DNA of 64,000 nt from Parasphingopyxis sp. CP4 (GCF_013378055.1 NZ_CP051130.1:1116001-1180000), one strand, 5' to 3'; shown: positions 39,031 to 51,156, counted from the first letter of the stretch. Notes: generated from the letters alone by a model not told the origin. Numbers and translations are program-made.

Positions 39031-40473
39031 CTAGAACAAGGCGGCCGCGGCATTGCCCGCGGTAAGCGCCAGAAACGGCACCAGCAGGTAACCGAGCGGC
39101 GATACGGCAACCGCGGTTACCGCGATCAACCCATTCTCGACGACCGAATTGGCGGGCGCATATGCCGGTGCCGGATCGTCAAAATACATCGTCTTGATGA
39201 TGCGCAGATAATAATAGGCGCCGATTACCGACAGCGCGATACCGATCACCGCGAGCGGGAACAGGCCGGCAGCCACAGCCGCATCGAAGACCAGGAACTT
39301 GCCCCAGAAACCCAATAGCGGCGGGATACCCGCCAGGCTGAACATGAAGATTGCGAACGCTGCGGCGAGTCCCGGTCGTGATTTGGACAATCCCGCCAAG
39401 CTTTCGATATCCTCGACCGCGCGGTCATTCTCATCGCGCATCTGCAAGACGCACAGGAAGCTACCCAAGGTCATCGCGACGTAGATCGCCATATAGGACA
39501 GGGTGGCAGCAACGCCTGCTTGGGTGCCGGCCGCTACGCCGATCAAGGCAAAGCCGATATTGTTAATCGAGCTGTACGCCAGCAGGCGTTTGATATTGGA
39601 TTGGCCGATTGCCGCGACCGCACCCAGTGCGATTGACGCCAAGGCCACGAAGATCACGATCTGCTGCCAGGCATCGGTGGCCGGTGCGAGCGCTTCAAAC
39701 ATCACGCGCATCGACAAGGCGATGGCGGCGATTTTCGGTGCAGAGGCGAAGAATGCGGTCACCGGTGTCGGCGCGCCTTCGTAGACATCCGGCGTCCACA
39801 TATGGAACGGCACCGCGCTGATCTTGAAGGCCAAGCCAGCCAGCACGAATACGAGGCCAAACAGTTCGCCGGTCGACATGCCAGTGGCCATCGCGATCGC
39901 GATGCCGTCATAGGTGGTCGTGCCGGTAAAACCGTAGAGCAGCGAGATACCGTAAAGCAGGATCCCGCTCGCCAGAGCGCCCAACACATAATATTTGAGA
40001 CCCGCTTCAGCCGAGCGCAGATCCTTGCGCATGAAGCTTGCCAACACATAAGCCGCAAGGCTCTGCATCTCGAGGCCGATATACAGCATCATCAGGTCAT
40101 TGGATGAGACCATGAAGCCCATGCCCAGCACGGCGAACAGGATCAGGACAGGATATTCCGCGCGCATTTCCCCGGCTTTGTCGAAAAAGCGCGGTGCCAT
40201 GAGGATCGCGATCGCGGCCGCGGCGTAGATCAGCACTTTGGTAAAGGTCGAGAAGGCATCGGCGACATATAATCCGCCAAAGACAGCGCCGCCGTCACTC
40301 GCCGGACCCAGCAAGGCAAGTCCACACCCAATCAGCATCAGCACCGCATAGACGCTGACACGGCGTGCCTTGTCCACTTTCTTGCTGAACGCGGCGACTA
40401 GCAACAGATCCGTCGCGCCGAGCGTCAGGATCAGCTCCGGCAATACGACGAGGAGGCTCTCAAGCGTAGTCAT
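39031..40473 (-). CDS. nuoN: NADH-quinone oxidoreductase subunit N
   Basis: Proton-pumping antiporter-like membrane subunit of complex I, 480 residues with about 14 membrane segments. LLAYSSINNIGFALIGVAAG and the conserved lysine-bearing segment FLASAPKIAAIAL-type region near residue 235 are visible. It is the last nuo gene; its ATG shares a base with the nuoM stop (TGATG). birA follows. Confidence 0.96.
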   Translation of the reverse strand: MTTLESLLVVLPELILTLGATDLLLVAAFSKKVDKARRVSVYAVLMLIGCGLALLGPASDGGAVFGGLYVADAFSTFTKVLIYAAAAIAILMAPRFFDKAGEMRAEYPVLILFAVLGMGFMVSSNDLMMLYIGLEMQSLAAYVLASFMRKDLRSAEAGLKYYVLGALASGILLYGISLLYGFTGTTTYDGIAIAMATGMSTGELFGLVFVLAGLAFKISAVPFHMWTPDVYEGAPTPVTAFFASAPKIAAIALSMRVMFEALAPATDAWQQIVIFVALASIALGAVAAIGQSNIKRLLAYSSINNIGFALIGVAAGTQAGVAATLSYMAIYVAMTLGSFLCVLQMRDENDRAVEDIESLAGLSKSRPGLAAAFAIFMFSLAGIPPLLGFWGKFLVFDAAVAAGLFPLAVIGIALSVIGAYYYLRIIKTMYFDDPAPAYAPANSVVENGLIAVTAVAVSPLGYLLVPFLALTAGNAAAALF

Positions 40474-42053
40474 CAGTGCGTGCCCTCCCCGTCATGGCCG
40501 CCACCATGGGCATCGCCATGATCGGTACCTTCTGCCATGCCTGCACCCATAATAAGCTGTGCATCACCCGGTGGGTTGGCGCGCTCGATCCGTTCGAGCA
40601 GCGTACCGACATCGTCGCGGATCGGGGCGAGGAAGCTTTCTGGATAGACACCCATCCACAGAACAACAGCAGCGATTGGACCGAGTGTCGCAAATTCGCG
40701 GATCGAAAGATCAGGCATTGCCTTCACATCTTCTTTCTCAAGTTCGCCGTAGCAAATCCGCCAATAGAGATAGAGCATATAGGCCGCACCAAGGATGATG
40801 CCGGTGGTGCAGACAAAGGCAACCCAGCTATTGGCTTCATAGGCGCCAACCAGAGCCAGGAACTCACCGACAAATCCGCTCGTGCCTGGGAGGCCAACCG
40901 ATGCCATGGTGAACAGCATGAACAGTATCGCATAGCGCGGCATGTTGGTGCTGAGCCCGCCATAGCGGTCAATCTCACGCGTATGGAGGCGATCATAGAT
41001 CACGCCGACGCACAGGAAGAGCGCGCCGGAGACAAGGCCATGCGAGAGCATGACGATCATCGCACCTTCGATGCCCTGGCGGTTGAACGCGAAGAGACCG
41101 ATCGTAACAAAGGCCATATGCGCAACCGAAGAATAAGCGATCAGCTTCTTCATATCCTGCTGCACCAGGGCGACGAGTGAGGTGTAAACAACCGCGACCA
41201 TTGAGAGGCCGAAGACAATCCAAACCAGTTCCGCCGAGGCTTCCGGGAACATTGGAAGCGAGAAGCGGATGAAGCCATAGCCACCCATCTTCAGTAGCAC
41301 CCCGGCGAGGATCACGGATCCCGCCGTGGGTGCCTGAACGTGCGCATCGGGCAGCCAGGTGTGCACCGGCCACATCGGCATCTTCACCGCAAAGCTCGCA
41401 AAGAAGGCGAGCCATAACCAATTCTGGATATTGGCCGGGAAATCATAGGCCATCAGCGAGGGGATGTCTGACGTGCCGGCTTCCTGCACCATCCACAGCA
41501 TCGCGATCAGCATCAGCACCGATCCGAGCAATGTGTAGAGGAAGAATTTGTAGCTTGCGTAGATCCGATCCTGACCGCCCCAGATGCCGATAATCAAATA
41601 CATCGGGATCAGGCCAGCCTCGAAGAATATGTAGAACAGGAAGATATCCTGCGCCGTAAACACGCCGATCATAAGCGATTCCATCAGCAGGAATGCCGCC
41701 ATATATTCGGGCACGCGCGTCTTGATCGATTGCCAGCTGGCGATAATGCAGATCGGCATCAGGAATACCGACAGCATGATCAGCATCAGGGCGATGCCAT
41801 CGATGCCAAGCGCCCAGGCGAAGCGGCCAAAGATCGGATAACTTTCAACAAATTGCCACTGCGCACCGCCAATTTCATAGGTCAGCCACAGCAGGACACC
41901 GAGGGCGAACGTTCCCAGGGTGGTCACAAGCGCCAGCACCCGAGCCATCTGCGCCTTGTCGTCACCTTTGCCCGGCCAGACGAGACACAGCAGCGCACCG
42001 ATCAGCGGCAAGGCGACCATCAGCGAGAGTATGGGGAAATCGAGCTGGTTCAC
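40473..42053 (-). CDS. nuoM: NADH-quinone oxidoreductase subunit M
   Basis: Second antiporter-like membrane subunit of complex I, 526 residues and about 14 helices. [20 protein letters not shown] and the [20 protein letters not shown] segment identify the NuoM/L/N group, and length and position fit NuoM. The C-terminal tail is rich in His, Gly and Asp ([14 protein letters not shown]). It starts with GTG, overlapping the nuoL stop by 4 bp. Confidence 0.96.
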   Translation of the reverse strand: MNQLDFPILSLMVALPLIGALLCLVWPGKGDDKAQMARVLALVTTLGTFALGVLLWLTYEIGGAQWQFVESYPIFGRFAWALGIDGIALMLIMLSVFLMPICIIASWQSIKTRVPEYMAAFLLMESLMIGVFTAQDIFLFYIFFEAGLIPMYLIIGIWGGQDRIYASYKFFLYTLLGSVLMLIAMLWMVQEAGTSDIPSLMAYDFPANIQNWLWLAFFASFAVKMPMWPVHTWLPDAHVQAPTAGSVILAGVLLKMGGYGFIRFSLPMFPEASAELVWIVFGLSMVAVVYTSLVALVQQDMKKLIAYSSVAHMAFVTIGLFAFNRQGIEGAMIVMLSHGLVSGALFLCVGVIYDRLHTREIDRYGGLSTNMPRYAILFMLFTMASVGLPGTSGFVGEFLALVGAYEANSWVAFVCTTGIILGAAYMLYLYWRICYGELEKEDVKAMPDLSIREFATLGPIAAVVLWMGVYPESFLAPIRDDVGTLLERIERANPPGDAQLIMGAGMAEGTDHGDAHGGGHDGEGTH

Positions 42054-44053
42054 CGCGTGATCGCCCAGGTTGTCGCCGCTGCAATGCCGATCAGCATCAC
42101 CAGCGCATAGCTATAGAGATATCCGCTCTGGAACCGCCGCGCGAAACCGCTGCCGACAGCAACGAGCCCCGATACGCCGTCCGGCCCGAACCGGTCGATA
42201 AAGCCCTTGTCGCCGCGCTTCCACAAGAAGCGACCGATCGCAAAGGACGGGCGCACAAAGATCACATCGTACAGCTCATCAATATACCATTTATTGTAGA
42301 GGAACGCGTGCAGCACGCGGAACTGATCGACAAAGCGGCGCGGCCAATCCGTGTAGCGAATGTAAGCGAGCCAGGCGATTGCGAGGCCTGTTAGCATCAC
42401 AGCGCCCGGCGCATATTTCACCCAGGTTGGCACTTCATGGATCGCGTGCAGCAGATGCGTGTCGAGCGCGATACTGCCAGCCCAGAAGATCTCGCCCTGC
42501 TCGGCATAGCCAAACGGATAGTAGAACAGATAACCGGCAAAGATCGCACCAATCGACAGCACGGCGAGCGGAATCAGCATCGACCATGGGCTCTCATGCG
42601 GATGATAGCCGCCCGTACCTTCGGGCGCGTCATCATGACTGTCATCGCCATGATCATGCACGGCATGCTGAATATGCTCGGACGTGATCCAGCGCGCCTT
42701 GCCGAAGAAGGTCATGAAAATGAGCCGCCAGCTATAGAAGCTGGTTAGCAGCGCAGCGAATACCAGCGTGAAGAAGGCCACGCCGCCCAGCGAAGAATCG
42801 GACACAAATGCCGCTTCGATGATCAGGTCCTTCGAATAAAAGCCGGCAAATCCGAACACGCCAACAATGCCAACCCCGGTGATCGCCAAGGTGCCGATGA
42901 CCATCGCCCAGAAGGTGAACGGGATCTCTTTTCTCAACGCGCCATAATGCTGCATGTCCTGCTCATGATGCATGGCGTGGATGACCGAACCCGCGCCGAG
43001 GAACAGCAGCGCCTTGAAGAAGGCGTGGGTGAAAAGATGGAACATGGCGATGCCATAGGCACCCAGCCCTGCGGCCACGAACATATAGCCGAGCTGTGAA
43101 CAGGTCGAATAGGCAATCACCCGCTTGATATCCATCTGAGCGGTACCAACCGTCGCTGCGAAGAAGGCCGTCAGCATTCCGAAGAACACCACAACCGTTA
43201 GCGCGACGTCGCTCGTCTCGAACATTGGCGAGAGGCGGCAGACCATGAAAACGCCAGCGGTTACCATCGTTGCCGCATGGATCAGCGCGGAAACCGGTGT
43301 CGGACCTTCCATGGCATCGGGCAGCCAAGTGTGGAGGCCAAACTGTGCTGATTTGCCCATGGCGCCCACAAACAACAGCAGGCAGAGCAAGGTCATCGTA
43401 TCGACGCGATAACCGAGGAAACCGATCGTCGATCCCGCCATGGCGGGTGCGGCTTCGAGGATTTCCGGAATCGACACCGTGCCGAACACCACGAAGGTTC
43501 CGAAGATACCGAGCGAGAAGCCGAAATCGCCGACCCGGTTGACGACAAAGGCCTTGATCGCCGCCGCATTGGCGCTTGGCTTTTTGTACCAGAAACCGAT
43601 CAGCAGATAGGAAGCGAGGCCCACGCCTTCCCAACCGAAGAACATCTGCACTAGATTGTTCGACGTTACGAGCATCAGCATCGCGAAGGTGAAGAGCGAG
43701 AGATAGGCGAAGAAGCGCGGCTGATCCGGGTCTTCGGCCATATAGCCCCAGCTATAAAGGTGCACGAGCGCCGATACTGTAGTCACCACGACCAGCATGA
43801 CCGCGGTCAGTGTGTCGACACGCAGGCTCCAGGCGACATCCATATCGCCAGACCGGATCCAGTCGAACACCGGCGCGACATAGGCTTCCTGCCCACCGGC
43901 CATGAATTGCATGAAGATGATCCAGCTGAGCGCGCAGCCCGCAAACAGCACGCCCGTCGTGAGGATCTTCGCGGTGAAATTGCCAAGCGCGCGATTGCCC
44001 AAACCGGCAATGATCGCCGCGAGTAACGGCAGAAAGACGATGAGCTGGATCAT
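42050..44053 (-). CDS. nuoL: NADH-quinone oxidoreductase subunit L
   Basis: Largest antiporter-like subunit of complex I (667 residues), with about 16 helices including the long lateral helix towards the C-terminus. [40 protein letters not shown] and the [20 protein letters not shown] helix are canonical. A histidine/aspartate-rich loop ([19 protein letters not shown]) lies near residue 465. Four bases separate it from nuoK. Confidence 0.97.
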   Translation of the reverse strand: MIQLIVFLPLLAAIIAGLGNRALGNFTAKILTTGVLFAGCALSWIIFMQFMAGGQEAYVAPVFDWIRSGDMDVAWSLRVDTLTAVMLVVVTTVSALVHLYSWGYMAEDPDQPRFFAYLSLFTFAMLMLVTSNNLVQMFFGWEGVGLASYLLIGFWYKKPSANAAAIKAFVVNRVGDFGFSLGIFGTFVVFGTVSIPEILEAAPAMAGSTIGFLGYRVDTMTLLCLLLFVGAMGKSAQFGLHTWLPDAMEGPTPVSALIHAATMVTAGVFMVCRLSPMFETSDVALTVVVFFGMLTAFFAATVGTAQMDIKRVIAYSTCSQLGYMFVAAGLGAYGIAMFHLFTHAFFKALLFLGAGSVIHAMHHEQDMQHYGALRKEIPFTFWAMVIGTLAITGVGIVGVFGFAGFYSKDLIIEAAFVSDSSLGGVAFFTLVFAALLTSFYSWRLIFMTFFGKARWITSEHIQHAVHDHGDDSHDDAPEGTGGYHPHESPWSMLIPLAVLSIGAIFAGYLFYYPFGYAEQGEIFWAGSIALDTHLLHAIHEVPTWVKYAPGAVMLTGLAIAWLAYIRYTDWPRRFVDQFRVLHAFLYNKWYIDELYDVIFVRPSFAIGRFLWKRGDKGFIDRFGPDGVSGLVAVGSGFARRFQSGYLYSYALVMLIGIAAATTWAITR

Positions 44054-44057
44054 GGTG

Positions 44058-44363
44058 TCAGCCCTTCATCCGGTTGGCGTCGTCAACAGCAATATTGCCG
44101 CGACCACGGAAGAAGATAACTAGGATGGCAAGCCCGATCGCAGCTTCACCGGCTGCAACTGTCAGCACGAACATCGCAAAGACCTGGCCGACAACATCGC
44201 CAAGATAGGCGCTGAAGGCGACGAGATTGATGTTCACCGCGAGCAGGATCAGCTCGATCGCCATCATGATGATGATGATGTTGCGCCGATTGATGAAGAT
44301 CCCCAGCACGCCGATCACAAACAGGATCGCGCTGACGACGAGATAATGGCCCAGGCCGATCAT
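44058..44363 (-). CDS. nuoK: NADH-quinone oxidoreductase subunit K
   Basis: Small three-helix membrane subunit of complex I (101 residues). The conserved glutamates sit in [15 protein letters not shown] and in the third-helix motif [14 protein letters not shown]. It overlaps nuoJ by 4 bp. Confidence 0.96.
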   Translation of the reverse strand: MIGLGHYLVVSAILFVIGVLGIFINRRNIIIIMMAIELILLAVNINLVAFSAYLGDVVGQVFAMFVLTVAAGEAAIGLAILVIFFRGRGNIAVDDANRMKG

Positions 44364-44971
44364 AGCTCGACCCCCTTGCCGATTTCAGGATTGGTTTTGC
44401 GCACCGCATCTTCCGGGCGACGCTTAATCTGTTGCGACACATTTTGCGGTCGTGTCCCGCTGCGTTCGCGATGGGTCAGCACGATCGCACCGACCATGGC
44501 GATCAGCAGGACGATGCCAGCCCCTTCAAAGACCAGCAGATAGCGATCATAGAGCGCGCGGCCGATGGCTTCGACATTGGGAACATCGGGATTGATCGTC
44601 GCCATGCGCGTGTCCGGGCCAAGATCGGCAAAGGACCAAGCCCCAACCGCAAGGATCATCTCGGCCAACAGGATTGCGGCAATCAGTAAGCCAAATGGCA
44701 GGTTGCGCGCGAGACCGGTGCGCAAGGATGCAAAATCGATATTCAGCATCATCACGACAAAGAGGAACAACACCGCGACCGCGCCAACATAAACGAGGAT
44801 CAGCAGCATCGCGATAAATTCAGCCCCGATGATGACCATCAGGCCGGCAGCGTTGAAGAATGCCAGGATCAGCCAGAGGACCGAATGAACCGGATTGCGC
44901 GACAGGATCGTCAGCACGCCAGAGGCGATGACGACGGTTGCGAACATATAAAAGGCGAAGGCCTGAATCAC
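44360..44971 (-). CDS. nuoJ: NADH-quinone oxidoreductase subunit J
   Basis: Five-helix membrane subunit of complex I (203 residues). The pi-bulge helix region is seen as [20 protein letters not shown]. It begins with GTG. The charged C-terminal tail is longer than in E. coli. A 35-bp gap separates it from nuoI. Confidence 0.95.
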   Translation of the reverse strand: MIQAFAFYMFATVVIASGVLTILSRNPVHSVLWLILAFFNAAGLMVIIGAEFIAMLLILVYVGAVAVLFLFVVMMLNIDFASLRTGLARNLPFGLLIAAILLAEMILAVGAWSFADLGPDTRMATINPDVPNVEAIGRALYDRYLLVFEGAGIVLLIAMVGAIVLTHRERSGTRPQNVSQQIKRRPEDAVRKTNPEIGKGVEL

Positions 44972-45006
44972 GTTATCTTGGGACCCCTGTAGAAATCGGC
45001 TGCGGC

Positions 45007-45495
45007 TTAACGATAGGGCGCATCGGCGGCAAGGTTAGCGGCAATTGCCCGCTCCCATTTGTCGCCATTGGCCAGCAATTTATCCTTGTCGTAGAGAAGC
45101 TCCTCCCGCGTCTCTGTTGCATATTCGAAATTTGGACCTTCGACGACAGCATCGACCGGGCATGCTTCCTGGCACAGCCCGCAATAGATGCACTTCGTCA
45201 TATCGATATCGTAGCGCGTCGTGCGGCGACTGCCGTCTTCGCGCGGCTCGGCCTCGATCGTGATCGCCTGGGCCGGGCAAACGGCTTCGCAAAGCTTACA
45301 GGCGATGCAGCGCTCTTCACCATTGGGATAACGGCGCAGCGCATGCTCCCCGCGGAAGCGCGGCGAGATCGGGTTCTTCTCATAGGGATAGTTGATCGTC
45401 GCCTTGGGCTTGAAGAAATATTTGAGCGTCAGGACATGCGCCTTGACGATTTCCCAGAGCGTGAAGGATTTGATGTAATGGGCAATGCTGCTCAT
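45007..45495 (-). CDS. nuoI: NADH-quinone oxidoreductase subunit I (two 4Fe-4S clusters)
   Basis: Peripheral ferredoxin-like subunit of complex I (162 residues) carrying clusters N6a and N6b. Both cysteine motifs are intact: [12 protein letters not shown] and [12 protein letters not shown]. The start [11 protein letters not shown] at 45495 matches the family; an upstream in-frame ATG lies 23 codons earlier in the 58-bp nuoH-nuoI gap and is unlikely. Confidence 0.97.
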   Translation of the reverse strand: MSSIAHYIKSFTLWEIVKAHVLTLKYFFKPKATINYPYEKNPISPRFRGEHALRRYPNGEERCIACKLCEAVCPAQAITIEAEPREDGSRRTTRYDIDMTKCIYCGLCQEACPVDAVVEGPNFEYATETREELLYDKDKLLANGDKWERAIAANLAADAPYR

Positions 45496-45553
45496 GACGG
45501 CATCCCTCCCTCGGCAGGCGAAGCTGCGATCGAATTGATGATGATTGCGGGGA

Positions 45554-46597
45554 TCACAGGCCATACCTCGTCAGCATGAGATAGCCGGAGATCAGCACGA
45601 CCCAGATGAGTGACAGCGGCAGGAAGACTTTCCAGCCCAGCCGCATCAACTGGTCATAGCGGTAGCGCGGCACGGTCGCCTTCACCCAGCTGAAGATGAA
45701 GAAGAAGATCAGTATCTTCATGGACAGCCAGACAATGCCGGGCACCGCATAGAGCGGCTCCCAATCCACCGGCGGGAGCCAGCCACCCCAGAACAGAATG
45801 GCATTCAGTGCGCACATCAGGATGACATTGGCATATTCACCCAGCCAGTAGAGCGCGAAGCTCATCGATGAATATTCGGTCTGGTAGCCGGCAACGAGCT
45901 CGGATTCCGCCTCGGTAAGGTCAAAGGGTGCGCGCGCCGTTTCGGCCAAGGCGGAAATCAGGAACACCACGGCCATCGGGAAAAGCAACGGATTAAAGGC
46001 AAAGCCGTTGATGAAACCCAGCACATGCGCTTGTTGCGCAAGGATAATATCCTGCAGGTTAAACGTATCCGCCCACATCACAACGGCGAGCAGCACAAAG
46101 CCGATCGAGACCTCGTAGCTCACCATCTGGGCTGCGGCGCGCATCGCCGAATAGAAGGGATATTTGGAGTTGGATGCCCAGCCGGCAATCACGACACCGT
46201 AAACGCCCAGCGAACTGATCGCGAGAATATAGAGCAGACCGACATTGATATTGGCCAACACCATGTCCGGCCCGAACGGGATCACCGCCCATGAGATCAG
46301 CGCGACCGTGAATGTGATGATCGGCGCAATCAGGAACAGGCCCCTGTTCGCCGATGTCGGAATGATCGTTTCCTTGAGGAAGACTTTCAATCCATCCGCA
46401 AAGCTTTGCAGCACGCCCCATGGCCCGACCACATTGGGCCCGCGACGCAGCGCAATCGCCGCCCAGATCTTGCGATCCGCATAGACGATCATTGCGACGA
46501 CCAGCAGCAGCGGCAACGCGATCAGCAGGATCAGGATGGTCGTCCCGACAAACCAGCCAAAGCCAAGGCCGAGTAGTTCCTGGAACCAAGCGGTCAT
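45554..46597 (-). CDS. nuoH: NADH-quinone oxidoreductase subunit H
   Basis: Membrane subunit at the quinone-binding junction of complex I, 347 residues with eight helices. [20 protein letters not shown] and the [20 protein letters not shown] loop are the classic signatures. It overlaps nuoG by 4 bp. Confidence 0.97.
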   Translation of the reverse strand: MTAWFQELLGLGFGWFVGTTILILLIALPLLLVVAMIVYADRKIWAAIALRRGPNVVGPWGVLQSFADGLKVFLKETIIPTSANRGLFLIAPIITFTVALISWAVIPFGPDMVLANINVGLLYILAISSLGVYGVVIAGWASNSKYPFYSAMRAAAQMVSYEVSIGFVLLAVVMWADTFNLQDIILAQQAHVLGFINGFAFNPLLFPMAVVFLISALAETARAPFDLTEAESELVAGYQTEYSSMSFALYWLGEYANVILMCALNAILFWGGWLPPVDWEPLYAVPGIVWLSMKILIFFFIFSWVKATVPRYRYDQLMRLGWKVFLPLSLIWVVLISGYLMLTRYGL

Positions 46598-48609
46598 TCG
46601 GCGGCCTCCGCGAATGTTTCGCCATGGATCAGTTCCGCCGAGCAGCGCTGCATCGTCTCGCTTGCGCGGCAGATAGCGTTGGTCAGGTAGAAATCAGAAA
46701 TCGGCAGAGCGATGGTACCGCTTGGTGCATCTGCGGACAGCTTGGGCGGTGCCCATTCATAGTCCGCCAGGCCTTCGTCGGCGAGCGCCGGGAAATCGGC
46801 CGCAATCGCATCGCGCAATTCGTCCAGCGTATCGAACGGCAGCGCTTCCCCGAGCGCATCGGACAGCGCCCGGAAGATCGTCCAATCCTCGCGCGCATCG
46901 CCCGGCGGGAATATGGCGCGATTGCCACGTTGCACGCGACCTTCAAGATTGACCCAGGTGCCGCTTTTCTCAGCATAAGACGCACCCGGAAGGATGACAT
47001 CGGCATGCGCGGCGCCCTGTTCACCATGATGGCCAACATAGACAGTGAACGCGCTGTCGAACGCACCGAAATCAACGCCATCCGCACCCAGCAACAACAG
47101 TAGTTCCGGCTTGGCAGCAGCAAGATCAGCAACACCGCCGGGCTGTGCCCAGCCAAGCATCAACCCGCCCATCCGTGCGGCTGAGAAGTGCAGCACATTA
47201 TATCCGTTCCAACCGTCTCGTACGAGATTGAGCGTATCGGCAAGCGCCAGCGATGTGGCATGGACGCCCGGCACCATCAGCGCACCGCCACCCAGGATCA
47301 TTGCGGGACGCTCGGCATTTTTCAGCGCATCAGCGGCTTCGCTTGGAAGATTCGACAAAAGCGCCGCATCATCGCCAAGCCAGGTGACCGGATAGGTCAA
47401 ATCGATTTCCGGGCCGATCGCGAAGACCTTCGCGCCGGCCTTGATGGCCTTGCGGATCCGCGTGTTGACCAGCGGGGCCTCCCAGCGCGGATTGGTTCCG
47501 ACCAACAGGATCGCATCAGCGGTTTCGATGCCAGCGATCGTCGTGTTGAAATTCACCGCGGCAAGATTACTCGCGTCGTAATCCATGCCGGTCTGGCGGC
47601 CCTCGATCAGCTTGGAGCCAAGACCTTCGAGAAGCTTCTGCGCGGCATAAAGCGCTTCGATTTCAACGAGATCGCCACCAATTGCAGCAACCTTGCTGCC
47701 GGCTTTCTGCGCCGCATCGGCGATAGCCGCAAAGGCTTCGCTCCAGCTCGCTTTTTCGAGCGTGCCGTCCTTGCGAATCCAGGGCGTATCGAGGCGGTTC
47801 TTGTAAAGACCGTCGACTGCGTGGCGCGTCTTGTTACTCGCCCATTCCTCATTCACGTCTTCATTGATGCGCGGGAGGGCGCGGAGCACTTCCCTGCCCC
47901 GGCTATCGAGCCGGATATTGGTGCCCACGGCATCCATCACATCAATCGACGGCGTCTTCTGCAATTCCCAGGGCCGGGCTTCAAACGCATAGGGCCGTGC
48001 GGTCAGCGCACCAACCGGACAGAGATCCACGACATTGCCAGAGAGCTCACTCTCGGCGGCATGTTCGAGATAGGTAGTGATCTCCATATTCTCGCCGCGG
48101 CCCACCGCACCGATTTCTTCGACGCCGGCAACCTCCTGCGCAAAGCGGACACAGCGCGTGCAATGGATGCATCGCGTCATGATCGTCTTGACCACCGGCC
48201 CCATATATTTCTCAGTCACCGCGCGCTTGTTCATTTCATAGCGGGTATGGCCTTTGCCATAGGCCATGGCCTGATCCTGCAAGTCGCATTCGCCACCCTG
48301 ATCGCAAATCGGACAATCGAGCGGATGGTTGATGAGGAGAAACTCCATCACCCCTTCGCGCGCGGTTTTAACCATTTCGCTCTGCGTCGAGATTTCCTGA
48401 CCCTCTGCGGCCGGCAGCGCACAGCTCGCCTGCGGCTTGGGTGGTCCGGGTTTCACTTCAACGAGGCACATGCGGCAATTGCCGGCAATCGACAGTCGCT
48501 CATGATAGCAGAAACGCGGGATTTCCTTACCGGCAAGCTCGCACGCCTGAAGGACGGTTGCGCCCTCGGGAACCTCGATCTCGGTGCCGTCTACGGTGAC
48601 CTTAGGCAT
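46594..48609 (-). CDS. nuoG: NADH-quinone oxidoreductase subunit G
   Basis: Large peripheral iron-sulfur subunit of complex I (671 residues). The N-terminus holds the 2Fe-2S site ([15 protein letters not shown]), the His-Cys3 4Fe-4S site ([18 protein letters not shown]) and the N5/N4-type cysteines ([15 protein letters not shown]), followed by a molybdopterin-oxidoreductase-like domain without cofactor. The length is that of the mitochondrial/alphaproteobacterial type. It overlaps the preceding small membrane gene by 8 bp. Confidence 0.97.
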   Translation of the reverse strand: MPKVTVDGTEIEVPEGATVLQACELAGKEIPRFCYHERLSIAGNCRMCLVEVKPGPPKPQASCALPAAEGQEISTQSEMVKTAREGVMEFLLINHPLDCPICDQGGECDLQDQAMAYGKGHTRYEMNKRAVTEKYMGPVVKTIMTRCIHCTRCVRFAQEVAGVEEIGAVGRGENMEITTYLEHAAESELSGNVVDLCPVGALTARPYAFEARPWELQKTPSIDVMDAVGTNIRLDSRGREVLRALPRINEDVNEEWASNKTRHAVDGLYKNRLDTPWIRKDGTLEKASWSEAFAAIADAAQKAGSKVAAIGGDLVEIEALYAAQKLLEGLGSKLIEGRQTGMDYDASNLAAVNFNTTIAGIETADAILLVGTNPRWEAPLVNTRIRKAIKAGAKVFAIGPEIDLTYPVTWLGDDAALLSNLPSEAADALKNAERPAMILGGGALMVPGVHATSLALADTLNLVRDGWNGYNVLHFSAARMGGLMLGWAQPGGVADLAAAKPELLLLLGADGVDFGAFDSAFTVYVGHHGEQGAAHADVILPGASYAEKSGTWVNLEGRVQRGNRAIFPPGDAREDWTIFRALSDALGEALPFDTLDELRDAIAADFPALADEGLADYEWAPPKLSADAPSGTIALPISDFYLTNAICRASETMQRCSAELIHGETFAEAAE

Positions 48610-48973
48610 CGCCGCTCCCCAGATGTTTCCACGCCGGTATCACGGCAATGAGATAGACCCCGAGCAGCGCCAGATAGCCCCAGTCCATGGTGAAAGGCAG
48701 GTCCAGAGTGCCTTGCATAAAGGGTGTCAGCACCAATGCGAGACTGGCGAGCAAATAGACAAGGACAGCCCATTTCTTGCGCAAATAGGTGAAGATCGCG
48801 CCGACCATCGCCGCCAAACCACAGATAAAGGCATAGAAGGACGCCGTATCCTCCATCCAATCGCCCTTCTCGTTCATGGCGAGAAAGAAGGCGATCATCA
48901 CCACGACCCATGCGAGCGCAATTATCCCGACAATCACTTTCAGGTTCCGGATCGGTGTTGGTGTTGCGCTCAT
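48602..48973 (-). CDS. Small membrane protein between nuoF and nuoG, unknown function
   Basis: A 123-residue protein with four predicted membrane helices (for example [20 protein letters not shown] and [20 protein letters not shown]). It is not a known complex I subunit. The ATG overlaps the nuoF stop by 4 bp and its 3' end overlaps nuoG by 8 bp, so it is made with the complex. A longer reading to 49102 is inside nuoF and is not credible. It could be an assembly factor or a neutral passenger; I do not recognise the family. Confidence 0.75.
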   Translation of the reverse strand: MSATPTPIRNLKVIVGIIALAWVVVMIAFFLAMNEKGDWMEDTASFYAFICGLAAMVGAIFTYLRKKWAVLVYLLASLALVLTPFMQGTLDLPFTMDWGYLALLGVYLIAVIPAWKHLGSGDA

Positions 48974-50277
48974 TCTGCCGCCTCCATCATTTCGCCACCA
49001 TCGCTGCGGCTTGCATATTCGCGGATGCGGCGTTCGAGTTCGGGGCGGAAGTGGCGGATCAGGCCCTGGATCGGCCATGCGGCTGCGTCGCCCAGCGCGC
49101 AAATCGTATGGCCTTCGACCTGTTTCGTAACCTCTTGAAGCATGTCGATATCGGAGAAATCGGCTTTACCTTCGCGCAGCCGCTCCATCATGCGCCACAT
49201 CCAGCCGGTCCCTTCGCGGCACGGCGTGCACTGACCGCAGCTTTCATGCTTGTAGAAATAGGAGATGCGGCTGATCGCGCGGACAATATCCGTCGACTTG
49301 TCCATGACGATTACCGCTGCCGTGCCGAGACCCGAGCCAAGATCCTTGAGCCCGTCGAAATCCATCGGCGCGTCCATAATTTCTTCGGCTGGCACCAAAG
49401 GCACGGACGAGCCGCCCGGAATCACGGCGAGCAGATTGTCCCAACCGCCAGTAATGCCGCCCGCATGCTTTTCGATCAGATCGCGAAACGGAACGCTCAT
49501 TGCCTCTTCGACAACGCACGGCTTTTCGACATGGCCGGAAATCTGGAACAGCTTGGTACCCTGATTGCCTTCGCGACCTATGCCGGCAAACCAGCCCGGA
49601 CCGCGGCGCAGGATCGTCGGCACCACCGCAATGCTCTCGACATTGTTGACGGTCGTCGGGCAGCCATAGAGGCCCGCACCAGCCGGGAATGGCGGCTTCA
49701 GACGCGGCTGGCCCTTCTTGCCTTCGAGACTTTCGAGCAGCGCGGTTTCCTCGCCGCAGATATATGCGCCCGCGCCGCGATGGACGAAAACGTCGAAATC
49801 ATAACCGGAACCACAGGCATTCTTACCGATAAAGCCCTTGTCATAGGCCTGTTTCACAGCCGCAAAGAGGGTTTCGGCTTCGCGGATAAATTCGCCGCGA
49901 ATATAGATATAGGCGGCGCGCGCGCGCATCGCGTAACCGGCGATCAGCGCACCTTCGATCAGCTTTTGCGGATCATGCCGCATGATCTCGCGATCCTTGC
50001 AACTGCCCGGCTCGGATTCATCGGCATTGATGACGAGGAAGCTCGGCCGGCCGTCCTTGGATTCCTTCGGCATGAAGGACCATTTGAGGCCTGTCGGGAA
50101 GCCCGCGCCGCCGCGACCGCGCAAGCCCGATGCCTTCACCTCTTCGATGATATCGTCTTGCGATTTTTCCAGCAGCTTCTTCGTGCCGTCCCAATCGCCA
50201 CGCTTGATCGCCGCGTCGATTTCCCATGGCTGGAAGCCATAGATATTGGTGAAGATGCGATCCTTGTCGTCAAGCAT
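48970..50277 (-). CDS. nuoF: NADH-quinone oxidoreductase subunit F (NADH- and FMN-binding)
   Basis: Complex I subunit that binds NADH and FMN and carries cluster N3 (435 residues). [20 protein letters not shown], the FMN-side [19 protein letters not shown] and the cluster motif [12 protein letters not shown] are all present. It overlaps a small membrane-protein gene upstream by 8 bp. Confidence 0.97.
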   Translation of the reverse strand: MLDDKDRIFTNIYGFQPWEIDAAIKRGDWDGTKKLLEKSQDDIIEEVKASGLRGRGGAGFPTGLKWSFMPKESKDGRPSFLVINADESEPGSCKDREIMRHDPQKLIEGALIAGYAMRARAAYIYIRGEFIREAETLFAAVKQAYDKGFIGKNACGSGYDFDVFVHRGAGAYICGEETALLESLEGKKGQPRLKPPFPAGAGLYGCPTTVNNVESIAVVPTILRRGPGWFAGIGREGNQGTKLFQISGHVEKPCVVEEAMSVPFRDLIEKHAGGITGGWDNLLAVIPGGSSVPLVPAEEIMDAPMDFDGLKDLGSGLGTAAVIVMDKSTDIVRAISRISYFYKHESCGQCTPCREGTGWMWRMMERLREGKADFSDIDMLQEVTKQVEGHTICALGDAAAWPIQGLIRHFRPELERRIREYASRSDGGEMMEAAE

Positions 50278-50479
50278 TGCGCGACCTCATCCAACGAATG
50301 AACAGATACCAGATTGGCGCCGCGATCATCGCAGCGACGACATGGCGCACAATATTGCGGGTCGGTTCGAAACCGAAGGCAAAGACATCGATCAGAATAT
50401 TGATCGCCATGAAGGCAACCACAAAGGTGATTGTCGCCTGGACAAGCGTCATCGAGGAAAAGGGTCCGCGCGTCGCCAT
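50270..50479 (-). CDS. Small membrane protein between nuoE and nuoF, unknown function
   Basis: A 69-residue protein with two membrane segments ([20 protein letters not shown] and [20 protein letters not shown]) and a basic C-terminus. The ATG shares one base with the nuoE stop (TGATG); a GTG one codon earlier is also possible. Tight overlap on both sides supports it being real. No family is recognised. Confidence 0.65.
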   Translation of the reverse strand: MATRGPFSSMTLVQATITFVVAFMAINILIDVFAFGFEPTRNIVRHVVAAMIAAPIWYLFIRWMRSRNA

Positions 50480-51156
50480 CACTCGGTCGCCTCGGCCATG
50501 TCTTTGAGAGTTGTCGGTCCGCCTTCTGGACAGCTGGTCTGGCGATCGATCTGCGGCCCCGGCGTCACTGCTTCGTCATTGCTGAGCTTGTCGAGGATAT
50601 CGGTCATGCTGTCATAATCGAGATCTTCGAAATTATCGTCGTTGATCTGGACCATCGGCGCATTGGCACAGGCGCCCAGACATTCGACTTCGGTCAGCGT
50701 AAACATGCCGTCCGGGGTCGTCTTTCCTTTCACCAGGCCCTTGTTCTTGCACGCGGCCATGACATCGTCAGACCCGCGCAACAGGCATGGCGTGGTACCG
50801 CATAGCTGCACATGATGCCGACCGACGGGCACCAGATTATACATGGTGTAGAAGGTCGCTACCTCATAGGCGCGCATATAGGGCATGTCGCATTGCGCCG
50901 CGACAAATTCGATCACCGGTACCGGCAGCCAGCCTTGCGTATTGGTATCCGCACCCACCTGGCGCTGCGCCAGATCAAGGAGCGGCATCACCGCCGAAGC
51001 CTGGCGTCCATCGGGATAGCGCGCAATGATTTCTTTCGCCTTCTCCGCATTTTCATCAGTCCAGGCGAAGTTGCCCCACCGTTCACGGATCTCGGCATTT
51101 TCGAGAGCCGTGTCCGTGGAGGACTGGGAGAGTTTATCGTCGGGAAGGATCGTCAT
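50479..51156 (-). CDS. nuoE: NADH-quinone oxidoreductase subunit E
   Basis: Thioredoxin-fold subunit of complex I with the 2Fe-2S cluster N1a (225 residues). The cluster cysteines are in CGTTPCLLRGSDDVMAAC and CLGACANAP. The C-terminal extension is longer than in E. coli, as in mitochondrial-type NuoE. Its ATG shares a base with the stop codon of the cupin gene. Confidence 0.97.
   Translation of the reverse strand: MTILPDDKLSQSSTDTALENAEIRERWGNFAWTDENAEKAKEIIARYPDGRQASAVMPLLDLAQRQVGADTNTQGWLPVPVIEFVAAQCDMPYMRAYEVATFYTMYNLVPVGRHHVQLCGTTPCLLRGSDDVMAACKNKGLVKGKTTPDGMFTLTEVECLGACANAPMVQINDDNFEDLDYDSMTDILDKLSNDEAVTPGPQIDRQTSCPEGGPTTLKDMAEATE

Noticed and set aside
47188-48651. A 487-codon open frame on the plus strand
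   Set aside because: Antisense to nuoG, with no recognisable domain.
48910-50301. A 463-codon open frame on the plus strand
   Set aside because: Antisense to nuoF; the protein is an artefact of codon bias.
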